Below, piece after piece: positions 1-5,668 of a DNA stretch of 5,668 nucleotides; the stretch's first letter is position 1; the number at the start of each line of letters is the position of its first letter. Made by a program: the position numbers and the translations under genes. The notes under the pieces were generated by a model. The model did not search any database, was not told the DNA's origin, and saw only the letters and a list, made by a program, of their open reading frames with translations. Source of the DNA: Spirochaetaceae bacterium (lineage in GTDB: Bacteria; Spirochaetota; Spirochaetia; SZUA-6; Bin103); NCBI GenBank assembly GCA_026710565.1, contig JAPOQV010000572.1:1-5668 (forward strand), read 5' to 3'.

Positions 1-527
1 TCCTGGCCTATCTCCCGCTCGTGGCGGGGATTGGCGTAGCTGTGCAGCAGCCCGACGGCCACCGCCTGCACACCGGCGTCGCGGATGGCGTCGATCGCGG
101 CGGCAAGGCACGCGCGGTCCAGTGGAGTCTGCACGGTGCCGTCGAAGCGCATGCGCTCGCGCACCTCGAAGCGCAGCTCGCGCGGTACCAGCGGCGCCGT
201 GCGGCGGGCGCGAAGGTCGTACATGAGCGGCCGTGACTGGCGCTGGATGTGCAGCACGTCCCGAAACCCGGCGGTGGTGATCAGCGCGACCCGCGCACCG
301 GCGCGCTGCAGCACCTGGTTGGTGGCGACCGTCGTGCCGTGGATGAGCATCGCCACGTCGCGTGGCTGCGCCGCGGCGCGCTCGGCGGCCCCCAGAGCAC
401 CGCTGACGATGCCCGCCGCCGGGTCGTCCGGCGTGGAGGCGACCTTGTGGAACACCAGGCGACCGCGTTGCGGGTCGTAGGCGACCACGTCCGTGAACGT
501 GCCGCCGGAATCTACGCCGATGCGCAT
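1..527 (-). CDS. Hydantoinase/oxoprolinase family protein, subunit A type (N-terminal part, runs off the window)
   Basis: Only the first 175 codons lie in the window. The translation starts MRIGVDSGGTFTDVV, the glycine-rich ATP-binding (actin-like/ASKHA) opening of HyuA proteins. It continues with IHGTTVATNQVLQ (about residues 68-80) and with LITTAGFRDVLHIQRQ followed by RPLMYDL, then AVAVGLLHSYANPRHE near residues 155-170; all are hallmarks of the hydantoinase A / 5-oxoprolinase N-terminal domain. Family members use ATP to open hydantoins or 5-oxoproline, or, as the acetone carboxylase subunit, to activate ketones; they usually work with a HyuB-type partner, which would lie beyond the left edge. 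The ATG at 527-525 overlaps the end of the aminotransferase gene by 16 bp and has a weak GGAAG ribosome site at 536-532, so translation is probably coupled. No stop occurs in the visible frame. The family call is firm; the substrate cannot be assigned from this fragment. Confidence 0.93.
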   Translation of the reverse strand, partial: MRIGVDSGGTFTDVVAYDPQRGRLVFHKVASTPDDPAAGIVSGALGAAERAAAQPRDVAMLIHGTTVATNQVLQRAGARVALITTAGFRDVLHIQRQSRPLMYDLRARRTAPLVPRELRFEVRERMRFDGTVQTPLDRACLAAAIDAIRDAGVQAVAVGLLHSYANPRHEREIGQ

Positions 528-1882
528 GCATCTTCCGCGAGCCGAAGGCTTGCCTCGATGATGTCCATCGCTTCATCGATCTGCGCCTCGGTGACCGTGA
601 TCGGAGGCATGAAACGCAGGACATGGGAGCCCGAGATCTCCATGAAACGCCGACCAAGCGGGTCGTCGTCCTTCACGATCGGCACGATCGGAAGCCACAG
701 TCCGTGCTCGTAGCAGTAGTTGGTCGCCATGGCGGCAGCGGAGAAATTGGGCTCGCGGCTCTTCTTGTCGGTCACCAGTTCCAGGCCCAGACACAGGCCG
801 AGGCCGCGGGCTTCGCCGACGATTGTCAGTTCGCTCTCCAGGGCCTTGAGCTTGTCCATGAAGTACGCGCCTACCGTCCGTGCGTTCTCCACGAGATTGT
901 CGCGTTCGACGATCTCGAGGTTCGCCAGGCCGGTCGCGCAGAGCAGCGGATCCCCGGCGTGGGATGAGAACGGCATGAACCCCCGTTCCACTGCCGCGTC
1001 GGCGATCTCCGCGCTGGTGAGGACCGCGCACAGGGGCACGCCGCCGCCGAGCCCCTTGGAGCAGGTGACGACGTCGGGCACGAAGTCGAAGTGCTCGAAG
1101 GCGAACCATCGGCCTGTCCGGCCGAAGCAGGTGAGCGCTTCGTCAGCCACCATCAGAATGTCCCGGCTGCGGCAGACCTCGACCATGCGCTGTATCCACT
1201 CCCTGGACGGCACGATCTGTCCGGCAGCGCTCATCAGCGGCTCGAAGAAGAACGCCGCCGGCCGGCCGGAGGTCGCGGTGTCGAGGACGTACTCCGCCGC
1301 ATCGGCGCAGCCGAGGTTGCAGCAGGCCTCGTCGCGGCAGAACTGGCAGCGATAGGCGTAGGGCGGAGGGACGAACGCGGCGCCGGTGGGCATGGGACCG
1401 TATCCCTCGCGCAGCATGCCGCCCCGCCCGGTGATGGATGCGCTCCCGTACGACTGCCCGTGGTAGCCGCGCATGAGCGCGATCACCTCGAAGCGTCCCG
1501 TATACTTCCTCACCAGGCGCAGCGCCATCTCGTTCGATTCGGAACCCGTGCACGCGAAGAAGGACTTCTGCAGCGGATCGGGTGCCATCTCGGCCATCTT
1601 TCTGGCCAACAGCACCTCGGACGGCGCGATGAAGGTGCTCCCGATCTGAACGATCTTACGTGCCTGGTCGCACAGGGCCTGCACGTACTCCGGATGGGAA
1701 TGACCGAGCGTTACGCAGAGCTGGCCGGACTGAAAGTCGATGAACCGCCGGCCCTCCACGTCCCACAGGTAGATTCCCTCGCCACGCTCGGGGACCAGCG
1801 GAGCGGTCCGCATCGGATGCCGCAGGAGATACCGATTGCCAAGCTCGAGCCAGCCCTTGTTGGTCGTGGGTAACGACGCCAT
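512..1882 (-). CDS. Class III PLP-dependent aminotransferase, 2,2-dialkylglycine decarboxylase-like
   Basis: A complete 456-residue fold-type I PLP enzyme, the usual length for class III aminotransferases. Visible landmarks are the phosphate-binding TGSESNE (112-118), the ring-stacking segment RGYHG (138-142, Tyr140-His141), the Asp247 of VADEA that contacts the pyridine nitrogen, FGRTG (253-257), and the Schiff-base Lys276 in TCSKGLGGG. SGQ (52-54) before LGHSHPE, the late Arg423 (VLRFMPP), and the run SSHAGDPLL (306-314) resemble remembered 2,2-dialkylglycine decarboxylase rather than ornithine or GABA aminotransferases; in that enzyme the equivalent Gln and Arg contact the substrate carboxylate. 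Two of its other active-site positions appear changed (Trp to Tyr140, Met to Gln143), so the substrate may differ. A five-cysteine cluster lies at 179-192. The gene is third in a minus-strand operon, 24 bp after the sulfatase, with a strong AGGAGG site supporting the ATG. Aminotransferase is certain; decarboxylating activity is inferred from residue comparison by memory. Confidence 0.95.
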   Translation of the reverse strand: MASLPTTNKGWLELGNRYLLRHPMRTAPLVPERGEGIYLWDVEGRRFIDFQSGQLCVTLGHSHPEYVQALCDQARKIVQIGSTFIAPSEVLLARKMAEMAPDPLQKSFFACTGSESNEMALRLVRKYTGRFEVIALMRGYHGQSYGSASITGRGGMLREGYGPMPTGAAFVPPPYAYRCQFCRDEACCNLGCADAAEYVLDTATSGRPAAFFFEPLMSAAGQIVPSREWIQRMVEVCRSRDILMVADEALTCFGRTGRWFAFEHFDFVPDVVTCSKGLGGGVPLCAVLTSAEIADAAVERGFMPFSSHAGDPLLCATGLANLEIVERDNLVENARTVGAYFMDKLKALESELTIVGEARGLGLCLGLELVTDKKSREPNFSAAAMATNYCYEHGLWLPIVPIVKDDDPLGRRFMEISGSHVLRFMPPITVTEAQIDEAMDIIEASLRLAEDACASA

Positions 1883-1887
1883 GAAAT

Positions 1888-1893
1888 CCTCCT
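1888..1893 (-). promoter_or_regulatory. Ribosome binding site of the aminotransferase gene
   Basis: On the minus strand this reads AGGAGG, five bases before the ATG at 1882-1880. It sits inside the 24-bp gap after the sulfatase stop (TAG at 1909-1907), which is too short for a separate terminator and promoter. It fixes the start of the aminotransferase and supports co-transcription. Confidence 0.85.
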
Positions 1894-1906
1894 GCGTTGA
1901 GTCCGG

Positions 1907-3373
1907 CTACCGCGCATACGCGGGCGGCTCGTGGGTGTGCGCCTGCGCGGTCGCGTCGTCCAGGTCGCCGCCGCGCATGAAGTCGTCCTCGCGCCCCTGC
2001 TCGACCAGCAACGCCTTCAGCCGCTCCTCCAGCGCCCGCGACCGCGGGTCGTCGCCGTAGCGGTTGCGGCACTCGGCCGGGTCTTCCTGAAGGTCGTAGT
2101 ATTCCTTCACGCCCATCCGGTAGTGCCAGATGAACTTCCCGGTGTGGTCGAGCAGGAAGTGGCCGTATTCCAGGTGCTCGCCGTGCAGGTAGTCGCGGTC
2201 GAGGCCGTCGGCCTCGCCTGAGATCAACGGCATCAGCGACGCGCCGTCGCAGCGCTCCGGAATCGGCAGGCCGCACGCCTCCAGCACGGTGGGCATCAGG
2301 TCGGCCAGCCCGACCGTCGTGTCTGGGTAGCTCCTCCCGACCGGCAGCGGCATCTCCTTGGGAAAGCTGAGGACGAACGGCACGCGGATGGAGCCCTCGT
2401 ACCCTACCGACTTCGCCCACCAGTGGTGGTCGCCAAGCATCTCGCCATGGTCGGCGACGAAGGCGAAGATCGTGTTGCGCACCATCAGCGAGCGCCACAG
2501 GTGGTAGGCCAGGCGGGTGATCTGCGCGTCGATCTGATCGATCAGCCCGTAGTAGGCGGCGCGCGCGCGGCGCATGTCCCTGGCCTTGAGCTGGTACCCC
2601 TCGGCCTCCGGCAGCGGCCCGCGCGTGCCGGCCACGAATGGACTGGGCGAGCTGACGTAGCCGGCGGCATCCCCGATCACGGGCATCGGCAGGTCCGGGT
2701 CGCCGTAGTAGTGGTCGAAGAAGTGCGCCGGCGGGTCCCAGGGCGGGTGCGGTTTGCTGAAGGAGACGTACAGGAAGAACGGATGGTCGCGGCCATGCGT
2801 CCGGACGTGATCCTCCATCACCCGGATCGCCTCGGTGGCGGTCCAGGTGGTGACGTGCAGCTCCGGCGGGAGCACGCTGGCGCGCCCGTGGTAGCTGTTG
2901 TTGGTCACACCCGCGCCGAACAGGCCGAAGTCCCCCCAACCCGCCTCGGCGAGCATGGACAGGTAGTCGTCGCGGTAGCCGGGGCTCAGGAAGCGGCCCT
3001 CCTCGTGCGTGCGCAGCAGGTCGAAGCCGTGGCGGGCATCCTGCGGATAGACATGGCGCTTGCCGATGCCGTAGGTCCGGTAGCCGTTGCGCTGGAAGAC
3101 CCGGCACAGGGTGTCGGGCTCCGGCCACGGCTCCAGGTCGTCGAACCCGGTCATGCCGTGCGTCACCGGCCACTGCCCGCTGAACAGCGTGCGCCGCGCG
3201 CCCACGCAGGACGGCAACTCGGTGACCGCGCGCGGGAAGTAGTGGCCGGTGGCGGCCATCGCGTCGATGCCCGGCGTGTGGATCACCGGATCGCCGGCGA
3301 CGCCGAGCACGTCGCCGCGCCACTGGTCCGCCGAGATCAGGACGAGGTTGGGGCGTGCCGCCGGTGCGCTCAC
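1907..3373 (-). CDS. Formylglycine-dependent sulfatase (alkaline phosphatase superfamily), probably cytoplasmic
   Basis: A 488-residue sulfatase, normal family length. It would hydrolyse a sulfate ester (or a related phosphonate/phosphate ester) using a metal ion and a formylglycine made from Cys56. In order: NLVLISADQWRGD (9-21) with metal ligand Asp16, in the DQWR form shared with choline-sulfatase and phosphonate-monoester-hydrolase relatives; the modification site SCVGARRTLFSGQ (55-67); a GKxH motif (GKRH, 104-107); KPHPPWDPP (207-215); the second metal pair ADHGEMLGDH (307-316, Asp308-His309) with Lys321; and a C-terminal YYDLQEDPAECRN typical of sulfatases. The modification site has Gly where the consensus C-x-P/A-x-R has Pro or Ala. 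No signal peptide or membrane segment is seen, so action in the cytoplasm is likely. Start is GTG, overlapping the exporter stop by 4 bp (GTGA), preceded by GGAGGAG. The natural substrate is not evident from sequence. Confidence 0.95.
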   Translation of the reverse strand: MSAPAARPNLVLISADQWRGDVLGVAGDPVIHTPGIDAMAATGHYFPRAVTELPSCVGARRTLFSGQWPVTHGMTGFDDLEPWPEPDTLCRVFQRNGYRTYGIGKRHVYPQDARHGFDLLRTHEEGRFLSPGYRDDYLSMLAEAGWGDFGLFGAGVTNNSYHGRASVLPPELHVTTWTATEAIRVMEDHVRTHGRDHPFFLYVSFSKPHPPWDPPAHFFDHYYGDPDLPMPVIGDAAGYVSSPSPFVAGTRGPLPEAEGYQLKARDMRRARAAYYGLIDQIDAQITRLAYHLWRSLMVRNTIFAFVADHGEMLGDHHWWAKSVGYEGSIRVPFVLSFPKEMPLPVGRSYPDTTVGLADLMPTVLEACGLPIPERCDGASLMPLISGEADGLDRDYLHGEHLEYGHFLLDHTGKFIWHYRMGVKEYYDLQEDPAECRNRYGDDPRSRALEERLKALLVEQGREDDFMRGGDLDDATAQAHTHEPPAYAR

Positions 3374-5217
3374 TTCTCCTCCGGTTCCTCGTCCGGCTCT
3401 GCAGGTGGATCGGTGTAGCGTCTGGCCTGCAGGCGGAACATCTCGGCATATCGGCCGTTCCGCTCCATCAGGCCGGCGTGGTCGCCGTCCTCCACGATCT
3501 CCCCTTCATGGAGCACGAGAATACGGTCGGCGCTGCGCACTGTCGAGAAACGGTGCGAGATGATGATCGTCGTGCGGCCGCGGCTCTCCGCCAGGATCTG
3601 TTCGAACAACTCGTGCTCGGAGCGTGCGTCGAGCGCGGCGGTCGGCTCGTCCAGGATCAGCACCGCCCCGTCGCGAAAGAAGGCGCGGGCCAGCGCGAGC
3701 TTCTGCCACTGCCCGCCCGACAGGTCGGTGCCTTCGCCCAGCGTGCGGCCGAGCATGGTGTCGAGCCCGCTCGGCAACCGCTCGACCATCTCCTGCGCCG
3801 CCGCGCCGCGGACGGCGTCCATGATCGCGTCGGTGTCGTCCAGCCGCTCGATATCGCCGAAGCCGACGTTCTCGCGGGCGGTGAGATGGAACTCCACGTG
3901 GTCCTGGAACGCCACCCCGAAGAGCTTCCGCAACCCGGCGATGTCGTAGTCACGATAATCGACGCCGTCGAGCTCGATCTTGCCGGTGGTCGGGTCGTAG
4001 AGACGCGTGAGCAGCTTGACCAGCGTCGTCTTGCCGGCCCCGTTCTCTCCCACGATCGCTACCCGATCGCCGGCGTGAAACCGAAGGTTGAGGTTCCGCA
4101 GGACGGGGCGTTCGGTGCCGGGATACTCGAAGGACACGCCGGACAGATCGATGCCACGGGTCACGGTGGACGGCGCCACCACCTGCCGCTGGACCGGCCG
4201 CAGCGAGCCGGCATAGTCGCCGGGGTCCAGGTCGATGAAATCGAAGTAGCTCTGCGCGTGCAGGCGGCTCTCGACCAGCATGCCCGCACCTCGGGCGGCA
4301 TCCTGGAGTTGAGCCCGCGCCTTGTCGGCGGAATTGAACACCAGCACCAGCGTGCCGAGCGCCAGCGCGCCGCTGACCGCATCGACGGCGGCCCAGATCC
4401 AGATCGCCACCGTACCCGCCACCGACAGCAGTCCCAGAAGGCCCAGGCCGCGCACCTCGACACCCAGGATGCGCCGCTCCTGCCGATACAGGTCGACCCG
4501 TGCCCGGCGGTAACGCTCGAGCAGCGAAGCCCCCAATCCGAACAGGCGGATCTCCTTCGCCGGCACTCGTCCCACGAGCAGCGACGCGAGGTAGTGGCAC
4601 AGCCTTTGGATCGGCGCCTGAGTGTTCCACATCACGTACAAACGACCGTTGATCCGCCCTCGGAACAGAAGCTCGGGCACCACGGTAGCGCTCAGGATGA
4701 GCACGGCCCACGGCGTGAACGTGGCCAACAACCCCAGCACCGAAACCAGCGTGATCCATGAACGCAGCGAATACAGCAAAGCGACCGGCATAGCGCCGGC
4801 GTGCTGGTGGTCCCGATGGGCTATCTCCAGCTTGTTGTAGAAGCGCTGATCGTCGAACAACGCGAGGTCCAGCGATGCCGCCTTGCGCAGAAGCTGGCCC
4901 TGGACATGATTCCCCAGCTTGACGTAGAACGCACGGCTGCATGACTCGCTGACTGGTGCCAACAAGCCGCCCAGCAGCCACAGGACCGCCATGCCGGCCA
5001 GGGGCAACGCGAGCGCCTGCAGCGCCTCACCGGCCGACCCGGATCCGGCCACGCCGGAAACGAGATCGATGGTCGCGGCCAACAACAGGATCTGCAATGG
5101 CACGACGACCGCCCCCACCACTGACGACAGCGTGCTGGCAAGGAACAGTCCCTTGCCCGCCCGCAAGCACAATGCGATCCCACGCGCGACGAAGCGCGCG
5201 AATGTCACCACCTTCAT
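3370..5217 (-). CDS. ABC exporter half-transporter (transmembrane domain fused to ATPase)
   Basis: A 615-residue export-type half-transporter that would act as a dimer in the inner membrane. The N-terminal domain has about six hydrophobic segments (roughly residues 24-54, 68-90, 143-165, 167-187, 255-278, 279-296). The ATPase domain (about 355-600) is complete: A-loop Tyr365, Walker A GENGAGKTT (390-398), Q-loop Gln438, signature LSGGQ (499-503), Walker B VLILDE (519-524) with catalytic Glu524, D-loop ALD, and switch His555. All catalytic residues are present, so a homodimer could be functional. The KEIRLFGLG segment (221-229) after the middle helices and the DLSGGQWQKLALARA stretch resemble exporters found in lantibiotic and lasso-peptide clusters, but no precursor peptide is visible here. 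The protein ends in an acidic, proline-rich tail (603-615). It is the first gene of the minus-strand operon; AGGG at 5225-5222 is a modest ribosome site. Cargo unknown. Confidence 0.95.
   Translation of the reverse strand: MKVVTFARFVARGIALCLRAGKGLFLASTLSSVVGAVVVPLQILLLAATIDLVSGVAGSGSAGEALQALALPLAGMAVLWLLGGLLAPVSESCSRAFYVKLGNHVQGQLLRKAASLDLALFDDQRFYNKLEIAHRDHQHAGAMPVALLYSLRSWITLVSVLGLLATFTPWAVLILSATVVPELLFRGRINGRLYVMWNTQAPIQRLCHYLASLLVGRVPAKEIRLFGLGASLLERYRRARVDLYRQERRILGVEVRGLGLLGLLSVAGTVAIWIWAAVDAVSGALALGTLVLVFNSADKARAQLQDAARGAGMLVESRLHAQSYFDFIDLDPGDYAGSLRPVQRQVVAPSTVTRGIDLSGVSFEYPGTERPVLRNLNLRFHAGDRVAIVGENGAGKTTLVKLLTRLYDPTTGKIELDGVDYRDYDIAGLRKLFGVAFQDHVEFHLTARENVGFGDIERLDDTDAIMDAVRGAAAQEMVERLPSGLDTMLGRTLGEGTDLSGGQWQKLALARAFFRDGAVLILDEPTAALDARSEHELFEQILAESRGRTTIIISHRFSTVRSADRILVLHEGEIVEDGDHAGLMERNGRYAEMFRLQARRYTDPPAEPDEEPEEK
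3376..3382 (-). promoter_or_regulatory. Ribosome binding site deciding the GTG start of the sulfatase
   Basis: The minus strand reads GGAGGAG followed by AA and the GTG start at 3373-3371. The site lies within the last codons of the exporter gene, whose TGA stop (3372-3370) shares bases with the start. The arrangement supports translational coupling and favours this GTG over any internal ATG, all of which would remove the DQWR metal-binding segment. Confidence 0.75.
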
Positions 5218-5337
5218 CGTTCCCTGCGCGGCCTCCCGCAGACAGTAAGGTACGGCGACTGCACCAGTTGGACGAACGGCCTCCTGCGCGTCCGCTGCCT
5301 CGCACGCCCATCAATTCAGCAGTGGCTGCAGCACCCA

Positions 5338-5366
5338 TTGACAGGACCTCCGAGCCGGTGCACAAG
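5338..5366 (+). promoter_or_regulatory. Possible sigma-70-type promoter for the Kelch-type gene
   Basis: A perfect TTGACA stands at 5338-5343. Exactly 17 bp later is CACAAG (5361-5366), which matches only three of six bases of TATAAT. Transcription would start near 5373, giving a very short leader that just includes the ribosome site at 5374-5379. The -35 match is exact but the -10 is poor, so this is a weak call; a chance match is quite possible. Confidence 0.25.
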
Positions 5367-5373
5367 CTGGATC

Positions 5374-5379
5374 AAGGAG
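5374..5379 (+). promoter_or_regulatory. Ribosome binding site of the Kelch-type gene
   Basis: AAGGAG followed by a five-base spacer (CATCA) and the ATG at 5385. The reading frame stays open upstream, with GTG codons at 5358 and 5322, so this near-consensus site is what decides the start. Confidence 0.8.
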
Positions 5380-5384
5380 CATCA

Positions 5385-5668
5385 ATGACCGCCTCATACC
5401 GCTGGAATTGTGTGAACACGGAGGTGACATGGTCGCCTCGCGACGGGGCACAGCTCGTCTCCTTCCGGGGCAGGCTCTTTCTCCTGGGTGGCTGGAACCA
5501 GTACGCGGGCGAGAGGCCCGATCTCGCCGGCGTTGGCGCCGGCTCTTTCGAGTCGGAGGTATGCTCGGAGGTATGGTCCTCGGATGACGATGGTGGAAGC
5601 TGGTCCCTGGCGGCCACCGCGCCATGGAGCGGCCGGCACATGCACGGGGCCGTGGTGCACGATGATCA
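5385..5668 (+). CDS. Kelch-type beta-propeller protein (N-terminal part, runs off the window)
   Basis: The first 94 codons are present. The protein reads as propeller blades: W16-S-P-R-D-G, then LVSFRGRLFLLGGWN (24-38) with the Kelch double glycine Gly35-Gly36, then EVWSSDDDGGSW (62-73), and a second blade opening APWSGRHMHGAVVHDD (79-94). This pattern of R-D/H-x-x, F-x-G-R-L-x-L-L-G-G and V-W-S-S-x-D-G-x-x-W recurs in bacterial Kelch/galactose-oxidase-like propellers, which usually bind partners or sugars and often have no enzymatic role. No signal peptide precedes the first blade, so this form looks cytoplasmic unless the start is further upstream. A 12-bp tandem duplication (5553-5576) lengthens the loop between strands. 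The gene points away from the exporter operon, so a functional link is uncertain. Number of blades and any C-terminal domain lie outside the window. Confidence 0.8.
   Translation, partial: MTASYRWNCVNTEVTWSPRDGAQLVSFRGRLFLLGGWNQYAGERPDLAGVGAGSFESEVCSEVWSSDDDGGSWSLAATAPWSGRHMHGAVVHDD
5553..5576 (+). repeat. 12-bp tandem duplication inside the Kelch-type gene
   Basis: TCGGAGGTATGC is followed directly by TCGGAGGTATGG, 11 of 12 bases identical. The unit keeps the frame and encodes S-E-V-C then S-E-V-W (residues 57-64). The second copy supplies the Trp expected in the blade motif, so the first copy looks like an inserted duplicate. Confidence 0.85.

Larger units (their letters stand above)
5218..5384. 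other. Divergent intergenic region between the exporter and the Kelch-type gene
   Basis: These 167 bp separate two divergently transcribed genes, so they should hold the promoter of the four-gene minus-strand block and that of the plus-strand gene. No convincing minus-strand promoter could be picked by eye. No clear long inverted repeat, terminator or credible small gene with its own ribosome site was seen. Confidence 0.6.

Noticed and set aside
1883..1906. Gap between sulfatase and aminotransferase considered as a promoter or terminator site
   Set aside because: It is only 24 bp long and is filled largely by the ribosome binding site; no hairpin is visible.
2423..3418. 331-codon open frame on the plus strand opposite the sulfatase
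   Set aside because: It is antisense to a sulfatase with all catalytic motifs; the translation is low-complexity, rich in Val, Gly, Arg and Ala, with no recognisable domain. Long antisense frames are expected at this GC content.
1656..3449. 597-codon minus-strand frame overlapping the sulfatase
   Set aside because: It is a shifted frame of the sulfatase and aminotransferase genes, extremely rich in Arg, Ala, Gly and Pro, without motifs.
3355..4761. 468-codon open frame on the plus strand opposite the ABC exporter
   Set aside because: It mirrors the exporter ATPase and part of its membrane domain, lacks any family motif and has the composition of a GC-driven shadow.
5027..5365. 112-codon minus-strand frame beginning in the divergent intergenic region, considered as a small or precursor peptide gene
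   Set aside because: No ribosome site precedes its ATG, it runs mostly inside the exporter gene in another frame, and it has no leader/core pattern.
5526..5543. GCCGGC inverted repeat with a 6-bp loop, considered as a hairpin or terminator
   Set aside because: It lies inside the Kelch-type coding region, is not followed by a T-run, and such GC palindromes are common by chance here.
5394..5660. Minus-strand frames of about 90 codons opposite the Kelch-type gene
   Set aside because: The plus-strand frame has a near-consensus ribosome site and clear propeller motifs, while the opposite frames have none.

Overview
The window is GC-rich bacterial DNA, densely coded, with good Shine-Dalgarno sequences and overlapping genes. 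No rRNA, tRNA, insertion sequence or CRISPR array is visible. The lineage cannot be fixed from these genes. The mix (sulfatase, class III aminotransferase, hydantoinase-type gene, ABC exporter, Kelch-type protein) suits a high-GC environmental heterotroph, but that is only an impression.

Layout: a minus-strand block of four genes, read from right to left, fills nearly everything from 5217 down to 1. In transcription order they are: a half-size ABC exporter with fused ATP-binding domain (5217-3370); a formylglycine-type sulfatase without signal peptide (3373-1907, GTG start, 4-bp overlap with the exporter); a PLP-dependent class III aminotransferase resembling 2,2-dialkylglycine decarboxylase (1882-512, 24-bp gap); and the N-terminal part of a hydantoinase/oxoprolinase (HyuA) family protein (527 to the window edge, 16-bp overlap). 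This spacing indicates one operon with translational coupling. Facing away on the plus strand, after a 167-bp intergenic region, is the start of a Kelch-type beta-propeller protein (5385 to the right edge), found by translating the edge-truncated frame.

How the genes could work together is inference. Dialkylglycine decarboxylase turns an alpha,alpha-dialkyl amino acid into a ketone plus CO2. The HyuA/HyuB superfamily includes both ATP-dependent hydantoinases, which could supply such amino acids from hydantoins, and acetone carboxylases, which consume the ketone. A pathway through this pair is therefore chemically coherent but unproven. The sulfatase would act in the cytoplasm, and the exporter could remove a product or toxic intermediate. 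Points worth a second look are the non-consensus formylglycine motif of the sulfatase (C-V-G-A-R), a cysteine cluster in the aminotransferase, and a 12-bp tandem duplication in the Kelch gene.
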